Source: Maricaulis maris
Lineage (GTDB): Bacteria; Pseudomonadota; Alphaproteobacteria; Caulobacterales; Maricaulaceae
NCBI RefSeq assembly: GCF_003634045.1
Contig: NZ_RBIM01000003.1
Span: 108,626-172,625, forward strand
DNA length: 64,000 nt
Direction: 5' to 3'
Part shown: positions 9,561-17,383 of the stretch, piece after piece
Layout: every line of letters starts with the position of its first letter
How positions within the stretch are numbered: position 1 is the stretch's first letter
Notes under the pieces: model-generated
The model's input: the letters and a program-made list of their open reading frames with translations, nothing else
The model's database searches: none
What the model was told of the DNA's origin: nothing
Translations under genes and position numbers: made by a program

Positions 9561-10751
9561 TTAGAAATACCCCTGCACGGTGAAAAGCCGTCTGTGCTCT
9601 TCCACTGCAAAGCGATCTGTCATTCCGGCGATATAGTCACAAACGCCACGCGCCGTCTGCGCCGTTCCGGCCCCCGTCATGCCTGCCTGCACATCGCTGG
9701 GCAACACGCCGGGATCGCCGAGATAGAGGTCAAACAAGTCGCTGGTCACCCGCCGCGCCTGACTCATCATCCGGTTGACCTTGTAGTGCTTGTACATGTG
9801 GGCGAAGAGATGGCGGCGCAGCGCCGCCAGATGCATCAGCATCGGCTCGGAGAAAGCGACGACCGGATGGTCGAGTTCGCGCAGGGCCTGGGCGTCGTCG
9901 GGTTTGGCAAGGTCGAGCCGGCGGCGGGTCTCGGTGAGCACATCCTCAACCATCACCCCGATCAGCTCGCGCACGGCCTCATGCACGATGATCGCCTGCG
10001 GCTTGTCCGGCCAACGCGACCGGACCCGGGCGAATATCTCACCGACGAGGGGCAGGTCCAGCAGCGGCTCCATTTCCAGCAGGCCGGAGCGCAAACCGTC
10101 ATCAATGTCGTGATTGTTGTAGGCGATATCATCGGCCAGCGCCGCGATCTGGGCTTCCAGGCCGGCATGCGTGGCGAATTCCAGCTCACGCCAGCCGTCA
10201 TAATCGGTGAAGGCCCAGGGCAGGTCGGCCTCGCCCTGACCGGCCGTCAAAAGCGGGCCATTGTGCTTGACCACACCTTCCAGCGTCTCCCAGGTGAGGT
10301 TCAACCCGTCGAATTCAGGGTAGCGGACTTCCAGCTTGGTGATCACGCGCAGGGTCTGGGCGTTGTGATCGAAGCCGCCGAAATCCTTCATCTTTTGCGC
10401 CAGAACGCGTTCACCCTCATGGCCGAAGGGCGGATGACCGAGATCATGGGCGAGTGCCAGGGCCTCAGCCAGGTCCTCATCGCCGCCCAAGGCCCGCGCC
10501 AGGGTGCGAGCGATCTGTGAGACTTCCAGCGAATGGGTCAGACGGGTGCGGTATTGGTCGCCCTCATGGGCCACGAAAACCTGGGTCTTTTCCTTCAACC
10601 GGCGGAAAGCCGCCGAGTGGATGATGCGGTCGCGATCGCGCTGGAAAGCATTGCGCATCGCACTGTCAGGCTGGGGATAACGGCGGCCGCGCGATTGCGA
10701 GGGATGGCAGGCATAGGGCGCGCGGGTACGGTCGGTCGCGGCAATGATCAT
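9561..10751 (-). CDS. dgt: Deoxyguanosinetriphosphate triphosphohydrolase-like HD protein
   Basis: Dgt-type HD enzymes hydrolyse dNTPs to nucleoside and triphosphate. From ATG 10751 the protein is 396 residues: MIIAATDRTRAPYACHP, then RSRGRRYPQ and SAMRNAFQRDRDRIIHSAAFRRLKEKTQVF. The metal-binding HD signature follows, with TRLTHSLEVSQIART and ALAHDLGHPPFGHEGE, and later the conserved DDIAYNNHDIDDG. An upstream in-frame extension of 27 codons lies in the dgt/erpA spacer and looks non-coding. It is divergent from erpA with a 95-bp spacer. Many relatives have argS just downstream; here a 97-bp gap leads straight to the SPOR gene. Confidence 0.94.
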   Translation of the reverse strand: MIIAATDRTRAPYACHPSQSRGRRYPQPDSAMRNAFQRDRDRIIHSAAFRRLKEKTQVFVAHEGDQYRTRLTHSLEVSQIARTLARALGGDEDLAEALALAHDLGHPPFGHEGERVLAQKMKDFGGFDHNAQTLRVITKLEVRYPEFDGLNLTWETLEGVVKHNGPLLTAGQGEADLPWAFTDYDGWRELEFATHAGLEAQIAALADDIAYNNHDIDDGLRSGLLEMEPLLDLPLVGEIFARVRSRWPDKPQAIIVHEAVRELIGVMVEDVLTETRRRLDLAKPDDAQALRELDHPVVAFSEPMLMHLAALRRHLFAHMYKHYKVNRMMSQARRVTSDLFDLYLGDPGVLPSDVQAGMTGAGTAQTARGVCDYIAGMTDRFAVEEHRRLFTVQGYF

Positions 10752-10846
10752 GTCAGCGGGGCCTTTTATCCGCGCGGAGGGAGGTCCATATAGGACGACA
10801 CAGGTACAAAACCAAAGGCCCCGTCGGGGCAAATACAGGCTTCATC

Positions 10847-11176
10847 ATGTCCGCCAATGTCACCCTCTCGGCCTCGGCCGCGAAACAGATCAACGCCATC
10901 ATCGCCAGCCAGGCCTCGGCCGGCCTGTTGCGGATCGGCGTGGTCGGCGGCGGCTGCTCCGGTTTTTCCTACACGTTCGACCTGGATGAGGCGGTCAATG
11001 GCGACGACATGGTCATCGAACGTGACGGCGCCAAGGTCGTCATAGACGAAGCCTCCCTGCCCTTCCTCGACGGCTCGGAAATCGACTATGTCGACGAATT
11101 GATCGGTGCCAGTTTCAAGATCCACAATCCCAACGCCACAGCGGCTTGCGGTTGCGGTACGAGCTTTTCAATCTGA
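10847..11176 (+). CDS. erpA: Iron-sulfur cluster insertion protein ErpA/IscA family
   Basis: A-type carriers deliver Fe-S clusters to apoproteins. The 109-residue protein has the HesB/IscA fold with the three conserved ligand cysteines: one in GGGCSGFSY and two in the C-terminal CGC of ACGCGTSFS. Length and motifs are canonical. The start ATG lies after a 95-bp spacer shared with divergent dgt. In many alphaproteobacteria the order dgt-erpA-xthA is tight; here about 4.9 kb separate erpA from xthA. Confidence 0.95.
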   Translation: MSANVTLSASAAKQINAIIASQASAGLLRIGVVGGGCSGFSYTFDLDEAVNGDDMVIERDGAKVVIDEASLPFLDGSEIDYVDELIGASFKIHNPNATAACGCGTSFSI

Positions 11177-11177
11177 G

Positions 11178-11864
11178 CTAGTCGGCGGCGTTCGGCATTG
11201 GAAACCGGTCCGGCAGTGGAAACAGCGCCGGCAGGGCTTCGGCAAGCGCCCGGTCACCGGTGACCGCGACTGCGCCATCGGCCTCCAGCGCCGCGAGCGG
11301 CACCCCGCCATAGATGAAGCCGGCCAGCGCCGGCCCCTCCCCGGTCATCACCACATCCGGCGCATCGAACTCGCCCGGCGCAATCTCCAGCGCGCCGTCG
11401 GCAATGCGGCAGGCGAGCCGGGTATGGCCGATAATGAAGTTCAGTCGGCCGCGATAGGCCTTGCCGCGTTCGGCATCGAACATGGTGCGCAGCGACAGCA
11501 TGAAGGACGCAGCCGAGAAGGCCTGGGTCGGATCATGCCAGGGTGAACGTGCGGCCCACCGCCCCAGGACCTGAAAGATCGGCTCGCTCTCGCGCCCCCA
11601 GTCGGTGAGTTCGTAGACGCGCGATGCCGCCGGCGGCGGTAATTCGCGGCGCTGGATGATGCCGGCCAGCTCCAGCCCTTCAAGCCTTTGCGTCAGCACA
11701 TTGGCGCTGATGCCCGGCAGCGAGGCGCGGATATCGGTAAAGCGGCGCGGGCCGGTATGGAGTTCGCGCACAACCAGCATGGCCCAGCGCTCACCCAGCA
11801 ATTCCATCGCATGGGCAGCGGCGCAGGCGTCGTTATAGCGTTTGGCCGGGCGAACAATGTTCAT
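11178..11864 (-). CDS. HxlR-family transcriptional regulator with C-terminal SCP2-like domain
   Basis: This is a 228-residue protein. Residues ~10-100 form the HxlR winged helix: a conserved early cysteine (DACAAAHAMELLGERWAMLVVRELHTG) and the turn-recognition segment RFTDIRASLPGISANVLTQRL, with wing YELTDWGRE. Residues ~130-225 resemble an SCP2/sterol-carrier-like domain (RLNFIIGHTRLACRIADGAL), a fusion known in some HxlR proteins. It is divergent from the VOC-DUF1428-VOC operon across a 114-bp spacer, so it probably regulates that operon and itself. The early cysteine suggests thiol or electrophile sensing, which is inference. Its stop lies 1 bp from the convergent erpA stop. Confidence 0.88.
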   Translation of the reverse strand: MNIVRPAKRYNDACAAAHAMELLGERWAMLVVRELHTGPRRFTDIRASLPGISANVLTQRLEGLELAGIIQRRELPPPAASRVYELTDWGRESEPIFQVLGRWAARSPWHDPTQAFSAASFMLSLRTMFDAERGKAYRGRLNFIIGHTRLACRIADGALEIAPGEFDAPDVVMTGEGPALAGFIYGGVPLAALEADGAVAVTGDRALAEALPALFPLPDRFPMPNAAD

Positions 11865-11978
11865 TTAGTTATTTTTTCTAACTTCGATGTTGCAATTTAT
11901 AACTCGGCGCGGCAGTCTGGTCAAAGTCGCATGAGGGACGACCAACAAACAGCCCGAACACCACAGGGACACTCAACC

Positions 11979-12419
11979 ATGACTCAGATGATTTTCGTCA
12001 ATCTTCCGGTCACCGATCTCGACCGGTCGATTGCCTTTTACACCGCCATCGGCGCCGTCAACGAGCCGCGCTTCAGTGATGACACCGCCGCGATGATGGT
12101 CTTGTCGGATACGATCAGCATCATGCTCCTGACCCACAAGCGCTTCGCCGACTTCACTGATCGCACCATCATTGATGCCCACAGCCAGGTGCAGGTGCTC
12201 AACTGCCTGTCGCGGGAAAGCCGCGAAGCGGTCGATGAGATCCGACAGGCCGCCATCGCCGCCGGCGGCACGCCCGACCCGACCCCGGTGCAGGAGCACG
12301 GCTTCATGTATGGCCGCAGCTTTGCCGATCCGGATGGCCATATCTGGGAAGTGATGTGGATGGACATGGCCGCCGCCGAAGAGGCGATGGCCGACACGCA
12401 AACTCCCGAACCCGTTTAG
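11979..12419 (+). CDS. VOC-family (glyoxalase/bleomycin resistance-like) protein
   Basis: This 146-residue protein has two beta-alpha-beta-beta-beta modules of the vicinal oxygen chelate fold. Visible features are MIFVNLPVTDLDRSIAFYTAIGA at the start and FADPDGHIWEVMWMD near the end, the usual metal-ligand glutamate region. It lacks the first-module histidine of true glyoxalase I, so the substrate is unknown. It is the first gene of a three-gene plus-strand operon facing the HxlR regulator. I chose ATG 11979; in-frame codons upstream belong to the regulatory spacer. Confidence 0.85.
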   Translation: MTQMIFVNLPVTDLDRSIAFYTAIGAVNEPRFSDDTAAMMVLSDTISIMLLTHKRFADFTDRTIIDAHSQVQVLNCLSRESREAVDEIRQAAIAAGGTPDPTPVQEHGFMYGRSFADPDGHIWEVMWMDMAAAEEAMADTQTPEPV

Positions 12420-12437
12420 CAACACAGGAAACCAGCC

Positions 12438-12791
12438 ATGACTTATGTTTCAGGACTTGTCGCTGCCGTGCCCAATGCCAACAAGCAGGCCTTCATCGAC
12501 CATGCCAGGATCGCGGCCGAAATCTTCCGGGAATTCGGCGCGATCAAGATCGTCGAAAACTGGGGCAATGATGTCCCGGATGGCGAAGTGACGTCCTTCC
12601 CGATGGCGGTCAAAAAGGCCGACGACGAGACCGTGGTCTTTTCCTGGATCATCTGGCCGGACAAGGCGGCCTGCGACAAGGCCATGCAGGCGATGATGGA
12701 AGATCCGCGGATGGACCCGGAGAAAAATCCGATGCCGTTCGACGGCAAGCGGATGATCTTCGGCGGTTTCGATACGGTATTGGAGGTTTGA
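12438..12791 (+). CDS. DUF1428 family protein
   Basis: This 117-residue protein matches the DUF1428 pattern: MTYVSGLVAAVPNANKQAFI at the start, an ENWGNDVPDGEVTSFPMAVK core and a C-terminal MPFDGKRMIFGGFDTVLE. The fold is a ferredoxin-like dimeric alpha/beta barrel, and no enzymatic role is established that I know of. It lies 18 bp after the VOC gene and overlaps the next gene's region (TGATGTG), so the three are probably one transcript. Confidence 0.88.
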   Translation: MTYVSGLVAAVPNANKQAFIDHARIAAEIFREFGAIKIVENWGNDVPDGEVTSFPMAVKKADDETVVFSWIIWPDKAACDKAMQAMMEDPRMDPEKNPMPFDGKRMIFGGFDTVLEV

Positions 12792-12792
12792 T

Positions 12793-13272
12793 GTGACGCA
12801 GGTTGCCACCTGTCTCTGGCTCGATGGTGATGCCGAAGCGGCGGCCCGTTTCTATGTCTCGCTGTTCGCGCAGGCCGAGATGGGCGATATCCAGCGGCTC
12901 AATGTCGACACGCCCGGTGGTGTGAAGGCCGGCGAAGCGCTGGCGGCCTCCTTCACCCTCGCCGGCACGCCCTACATGCTGCTCAATGGCGGCCCGCACT
13001 TCACGCTCAGCCCGGCGGCCTCGATCATGGTCACCTGCACGGACCCGGCCGAACAGGACAGGCTGTGGGACGCGCTGTTGGACGGTGGCACGGCGATGCA
13101 CTGCGGCTGGCTGACCGACCGCTACGGCGTCAGCTGGCAAATCATCCCGGACGGGCTGCAGGCCCTGCTGGCCGATCCCGACCCGGATCGGGCCCGGCGC
13201 GCAACCGAAGCCATGATGGGCATGGTCAAGCTCGACCTGCTCGCCATGCAGGCCGCCGCCCGCGGCGACTGA
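12793..13272 (+). CDS. VOC-family protein of the PhnB/3-demethylubiquinone-methyltransferase-like type
   Basis: This 159-residue protein starts at GTG 12793, immediately after the DUF1428 stop; the nearby ATG at 12791 is followed at once by a stop in its own frame. Signatures are CLWLDGDAEAAARFYVSLF, MLLNGGPHFTLSPAASIMV and the terminal CGWLTDRYGVSWQIIPDGL, typical of the family misleadingly named 3-demethylubiquinone-9 3-methyltransferase. Substrate unknown. Together with the upstream VOC and DUF1428 genes it forms a compact HxlR-linked operon, likely for handling a small reactive or xenobiotic compound (inference). Confidence 0.87.
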   Translation: MTQVATCLWLDGDAEAAARFYVSLFAQAEMGDIQRLNVDTPGGVKAGEALAASFTLAGTPYMLLNGGPHFTLSPAASIMVTCTDPAEQDRLWDALLDGGTAMHCGWLTDRYGVSWQIIPDGLQALLADPDPDRARRATEAMMGMVKLDLLAMQAAARGD

Positions 13273-13446
13273 CCGGGCAAACCAGCTCCCGCGCTCCCCG
13301 GCACTAACGGGAGGTCGGGGCTTCAGACCGGTGCATGCGCCCGCATGCCCGCGATGAAGCCCCGGCATTTCCGCCGACTTCCACCACTGACGCCTTTACG
13401 CCACGGCGAACCCGCTTACTCTCCCCGGCACAATGACGGGGACGAC

Positions 13447-14124
13447 ATGAGCAGCTCTTTTTCCGATATCGCCCGGCGCCGCATCTCGACACGCGCCTTT
13501 CTCGACACGCCGGTCAGCGAGGCGGAGATACGCGACATACTCGACACCGCCCGCTGGGCTGCGTCCGGCGGCAATCTCCAGCCCTGGACCGTCCATGTCG
13601 TGACCGGCAAGGCGCGCCAACGCATCATCGACACGGTCCGCATGCGCCTCGAGGTCGATCCGTTCGGTGACGAGAATGATTTCGGTGCCTATCCGAAATC
13701 ACTCTGGGAACCCTTCCGCACCCGCCGCCACGCGCTGGGCGAGCAGATGTATGAGACGATGGGGATTGATCGCGACAACAAGGCGGCGCGGCTCAACCAC
13801 CTGTTGAAGAATTTCGAATTCTTCGGCGCCCCGGTCGGCCTCTTCTTCAGCCTCGACGCCCGCATGAACCCCAATCAATGGGGGCATCTGGGCATGTTCA
13901 TCATGTGCGTCATGCTGGCGGCCGAGGAAAAGAGGCTGGCGACTTGCGCCCAGGAAGCCTGGATGACCCGTTGGAAAACCGTCGGCGCCGCTATCGGTCT
14001 GTCACCGGAGGAGCGGATCTGGTGCGGCATGGCGCTCGGTCATGCTGACCCGGATGCGGCGGTGAACACGCTGCGCTCGGAACGCGATGCGGTCGACAGC
14101 TTCACCACCTTCCTGGAACACTGA
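13447..14124 (+). CDS. Nitroreductase family FMN-dependent oxidoreductase
   Basis: This 225-residue protein has the nitroreductase fold. ARRRISTRAFLDTPVSE at the N-terminus is the FMN-phosphate-binding RRSxRxF motif, followed by ARWAASGGNLQPWTVHVV. Later come AAEEKRLATCAQEAW and GMALGHADPDAAVN. Such enzymes reduce nitro compounds, quinones or flavins using NAD(P)H; the substrate here is unknown. I start at ATG 13447, where MSSSFSDIARRR aligns with the family, rather than 34 codons upstream. It follows the VOC operon by 174 bp and is convergent with the peptidase gene. Confidence 0.9.
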   Translation: MSSSFSDIARRRISTRAFLDTPVSEAEIRDILDTARWAASGGNLQPWTVHVVTGKARQRIIDTVRMRLEVDPFGDENDFGAYPKSLWEPFRTRRHALGEQMYETMGIDRDNKAARLNHLLKNFEFFGAPVGLFFSLDARMNPNQWGHLGMFIMCVMLAAEEKRLATCAQEAWMTRWKTVGAAIGLSPEERIWCGMALGHADPDAAVNTLRSERDAVDSFTTFLEH

Positions 14125-14126
14125 GC

Positions 14127-15392
14127 CTATTCGGCGAGGATCGCTTCGAAGGCGGTCCGCGCCTCGGCCCCGGCGACCGCCTCGAACACGTCCAGCATTT
14201 GCGGGGTCGTCGAGACACGCGCTTCCATCGCGGCCTGGATAAAGCGCTCAAACGCCTCACGCCCGATCAGCGCCTCAGCACGGGAGAGGGCGAGCGGCCC
14301 TTTTCGATAGGCGACCAGATAGGGCGGACGCTCGGTCGTTGCGGGCGTCCACACAGGCGGCAACGCTACTGATGCCGTGTCGAGCTGGGTCTGATAGCGG
14401 GCCAGGCGCTCCTCGAAAGCTGTTTCCCCGAGCGCATCGCGCATGCCCATGATGGCAACATAATCGGCGAAGCTCTCATTGAGCCAGTTCTCGACCGTCA
14501 TCGCATTGCCATGGCTCCAGTAATGGCCCAGCTCGTGGCAGATGAACTGGGTCAGGCTGGCCTCGGAACTCTCCGCGATATCCGTCAGGGCAATCAACGT
14601 ACCCCGCGAATACCCGCCCTCATTACGGCTGGTCACGACGATCGACGCGTCCGGCAAAGGTCCGGCCGGGCCCGACAGCGTGTTGAGATAGCTGGTGCAA
14701 TGATCAAGCGCCGCCACCGCCGCCCCGATATTCGCGCCGGCTGGATCGCGGGTGTCGTAAATGGCATAGCCCGGCGCGGCATGACGCTGATAGTCAGCCA
14801 TCAATGTGAAGGCGAGATCGAGCGTGGGCGTTTCCTGGACGACCTGGAAGCCACCCGGTACGCGCTCGATCGACTGCATGGCGACCCCGGCCCATTCGCC
14901 GGGCAACCATACATCCAATTCCGCTGTCATCAGGGCATCAAAGCCCGCATCAAATGGCAGCCAGAAACTGTCGACCGTGAATTCGACCTTGCGTGTATCC
15001 AGCGTGTTGATCGCCGTTTCAGGGGGCTCCGGAAACAGTGCTCCGGCATACCTCACCTGGACCTCGCGCGCCTGCCCCTCGGCTTCGGGGTGCAGCATCA
15101 CCGTGTAGGCCCGCATGGGTCCGTTGAAACCATCAACCAATTGGCTTGAAACGGATCGGACCCTCACGCCACTGATTTCCGCCTCGCCGAACGCCGCATT
15201 GAGGAACAGGGTCAATTCGGACCGTTCGCCATCATTGACCGTCAACGTCCAGTCGGCGTCCAACATGCCGGTTTCCGGGCTGAGCCGGAGGTCCCCGTCA
15301 TAGTGGTAGCTGGCCTCTTGGGCCGATGCGGCCGAAGTCAGACCGATAATGATGGCGGCGCTGGCCGTCCGAATGGCGTGTTTGACTGGCAT
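14127..15392 (-). CDS. Secreted M1-like zinc metallopeptidase
   Basis: From ATG 15392 this is a 421-residue protein with an N-terminal signal peptide (MPVKHAIRTASAAIIIGLTSAASAQ). The N-terminal half is beta-rich, as in M1 aminopeptidases. The catalytic motif HELGH is followed after 18 residues by NESFADY, giving HExxH-(18)-E, the gluzincin ligand pattern. The M1 exopeptidase GAMEN sequence is not obvious, so it may be an endopeptidase or a degenerate member. It acts in the periplasm or outside. It runs antisense to the nitroreductase, 2 bp away, and follows the secreted 184-residue protein. Confidence 0.85.
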   Translation of the reverse strand: MPVKHAIRTASAAIIIGLTSAASAQEASYHYDGDLRLSPETGMLDADWTLTVNDGERSELTLFLNAAFGEAEISGVRVRSVSSQLVDGFNGPMRAYTVMLHPEAEGQAREVQVRYAGALFPEPPETAINTLDTRKVEFTVDSFWLPFDAGFDALMTAELDVWLPGEWAGVAMQSIERVPGGFQVVQETPTLDLAFTLMADYQRHAAPGYAIYDTRDPAGANIGAAVAALDHCTSYLNTLSGPAGPLPDASIVVTSRNEGGYSRGTLIALTDIAESSEASLTQFICHELGHYWSHGNAMTVENWLNESFADYVAIMGMRDALGETAFEERLARYQTQLDTASVALPPVWTPATTERPPYLVAYRKGPLALSRAEALIGREAFERFIQAAMEARVSTTPQMLDVFEAVAGAEARTAFEAILAE

Positions 15393-15460
15393 GATGCTCC
15401 CCGGCTTGTTGTCAGCCAAGGGATGCGGCAACCGGCCGGATCAGATGCAAACGGGATCGC

Positions 15461-16015
15461 CTACCAAACGCCGCCCGGCACCATTTCATCAGCGTCCTGC
15501 CGCGAAATCCGCTGGAATTCGATCTGCATGACAACCTCCCCATCCTCGCTGGTGACGACGGAATACCCGTCCGGCCCGGTGATCTCCATCACCGTCGAGA
15601 AGACGCGTTCCTCCCCATCCTGCCCGCGATGGGTCTCGTCGGGAAAGAGCATGCGGTCGCCATCAGGTGTCATCGTGCCGTCGGACACGCCGCCGATGGA
15701 ATTGTAATAGCGATAGGTGATCACCTCCGCTTCGGCATCCCAATGATAAAGCGTCTCGCCGCGATAGACATCTGCACCTTGCGGCACGGCGTGCACATCA
15801 CGCAGATACTGGCCGCCATAGACCGGCTCGTAACAATGCACGTCGAAGGTCTCCGAGCCGGGAAACACGCCGGTCCAGCAAGACCCGGCGAGAAAGGCGA
15901 GCGGCATCAATTCCTCGCGCAGGACAGGCGCGTCATCCGCACCGGCGTCCTGCGCCTGACCGGTCGAGACCAGCAGCATCACACCCAATCCCGCGCTCAA
16001 AACCTGTCTGTGCAT
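15461..16015 (-). CDS. Secreted protein of unknown function, beta-rich
   Basis: This 184-residue protein has a signal peptide (MHRQVLSAGLGVMLLVSTGQAQ) followed by a mature part beginning DAGADDAP. It contains a LAFLAGSCWTGVFPG segment and alternating hydrophobic strands with many aromatic residues, suggesting a small beta-barrel resembling DUF1579/lipocalin-like proteins. I do not recognise a specific family. It precedes the M1-like peptidase on the same strand by 68 bp and could be cotranscribed with it. Two cysteines (SCW, HCY) may form a disulfide. Confidence 0.75.
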   Translation of the reverse strand: MHRQVLSAGLGVMLLVSTGQAQDAGADDAPVLREELMPLAFLAGSCWTGVFPGSETFDVHCYEPVYGGQYLRDVHAVPQGADVYRGETLYHWDAEAEVITYRYYNSIGGVSDGTMTPDGDRMLFPDETHRGQDGEERVFSTVMEITGPDGYSVVTSEDGEVVMQIEFQRISRQDADEMVPGGVW

Positions 16016-16097
16016 CTGCCGCGCTCCTGCGTCTTTTCTCGTCGCCGAAACGGGTTAGGCTGCGCGCTCAATCGCCAACCAAGACCCGTGATCCATC

Positions 16098-16886
16098 ATG
16101 ACCCTGACTATTGCCTCCTGGAACGTCAATTCCGTCAAGGCCCGCCTGCCCAATGTGCTGGACTGGCTGAGCGAGGCCAAGCCGGATATCGCCTGCCTGC
16201 AGGAGATCAAGACGGTGGATGAGGGCTTCCCGCGGCTGGAGATCGAGGATCTGGGCTATAATATCGAGACCCACGGCCAGAAGTCATACAATGGCGTCGC
16301 TATCCTCTCGAAACATCCGATCGAGGAGGTCCGCTGCGGCTTACCAGGCGATGAGAGTGACGAGCAGGCGCGCTATATCGAGGCGGTGATCTCGGCCGAA
16401 AGCGGCCCGGTGCGCGTCGCCTCGATCTATCTGCCGAACGGCAATCCGGCGCCCGGTCCGAAATACGACTACAAGCTGGCCTGGATGGAGCGCCTGCGTT
16501 TACACGCCAAGGACCTCCTGGCCTTCGAGGAACCGCTCATCCTGGCCGGCGACTATAATTGCATCCCGCGCGACAGTGATTGCTGGGACATCGCCGAATG
16601 GGAGCGCGACGCGCTTGCCTTGCCGCAAACCCGTGCCGCCTTCCGGGCGCTGAAATGGCTCGGCCTGACCGAGGCCTTCGAACAGCTCGACGGGCGTGGT
16701 CACCAATACACTTTCTACGACTATCAGGCCGGCCGCTGGAATAAGGGCCATGGCATCCGCATCGACCACTTACTGTGCTCGCCGCAAGCCGCTGACCGGC
16801 TGGAAGGCATCGAGATCCACACCAAGACGCGCGGCAAGGAAAAGGCCTCCGACCACATTCCGATCGTCGGCAGTTTTTCTCTTTAG
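16098..16886 (+). CDS. xthA: Exodeoxyribonuclease III
   Basis: XthA is the AP endonuclease and 3'-5' exonuclease of base-excision repair. The 262-residue protein contains all catalytic blocks of the ExoIII/APE family: IASWNVNSVKAR, CLQEIKT (metal-binding Glu), YNGVAILS, ASIYLPNG, LAGDYNCIP, RIDHLLCS and ASDHIPIVG (catalytic Asp/His). ATG 16098 gives the canonical start. It is the expected third member of the dgt-erpA-xthA neighbourhood but is displaced here by the inserted block. Confidence 0.97.
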   Translation: MTLTIASWNVNSVKARLPNVLDWLSEAKPDIACLQEIKTVDEGFPRLEIEDLGYNIETHGQKSYNGVAILSKHPIEEVRCGLPGDESDEQARYIEAVISAESGPVRVASIYLPNGNPAPGPKYDYKLAWMERLRLHAKDLLAFEEPLILAGDYNCIPRDSDCWDIAEWERDALALPQTRAAFRALKWLGLTEAFEQLDGRGHQYTFYDYQAGRWNKGHGIRIDHLLCSPQAADRLEGIEIHTKTRGKEKASDHIPIVGSFSL

Positions 16887-17103
16887 GCGCCGTTTGCGGC
16901 GGCGATCCCTTTGACCGCCCCCTTCGGGCACGGTGTCGAAGGCCGGCAGCCCGTGTGCCACCAGCCCCCATGCCGCCGCCGGGCTCGCAGGGACCGTCCG
17001 CATCGGTGCGCCCCGCCTCTCGCCCCTGTGACGAAATTTTCGCCCAATGCCTGCTTGGGTCGTGTATGGTCAGGGTGAGGGACCTGCCTGCACGGACGAA
17101 CAC

Positions 17104-17382
17104 ATGCGAATTCTTCTGATTTCGACCTTTACCATGGCTCTCTATGTCGGCCCGGCGGACAGCCAGCCTCCGGAGTCCGAACCCGCCCCGACGCAAGCCG
17201 AACACGCCGAAACCGACGAGGCGACCAGCTCGGGCCGGCTCCACGCCCGGGCCGCCCAGCGCATGGCGCGGGCGCGGCATAATTCGGACAGTGCACCCGG
17301 GCCGGATCGCCGGCGCAGCGGCCTTCCGGTCAGCGACACAGTGGTGAACCAGCCCGCCATCGACCCCGACCCGGATCGGTAA
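17104..17382 (+). CDS. Small secreted hypothetical protein
   Basis: This 92-residue protein starts at ATG 17104 with a short hydrophobic leader (MRILLISTFTMALYVGPADS), followed by a Glu/Pro-rich and then Arg-rich low-complexity tail. No family is recognised. It ends 1 bp before the DUF2145 gene, which argues for cotranscription and supports that it is real. The region 16887-17103 upstream holds no gene I can support. Confidence 0.6.
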   Translation: MRILLISTFTMALYVGPADSQPPESEPAPTQAEHAETDEATSSGRLHARAAQRMARARHNSDSAPGPDRRRSGLPVSDTVVNQPAIDPDPDR

Positions 17383-17383
17383 G

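Noticed and set aside
16887-17103. Possible tRNA or small gene in the spacer after xthA
   Set aside because: I could not fold a cloverleaf or find a TTCRA loop, and there is no open frame with a start signal.
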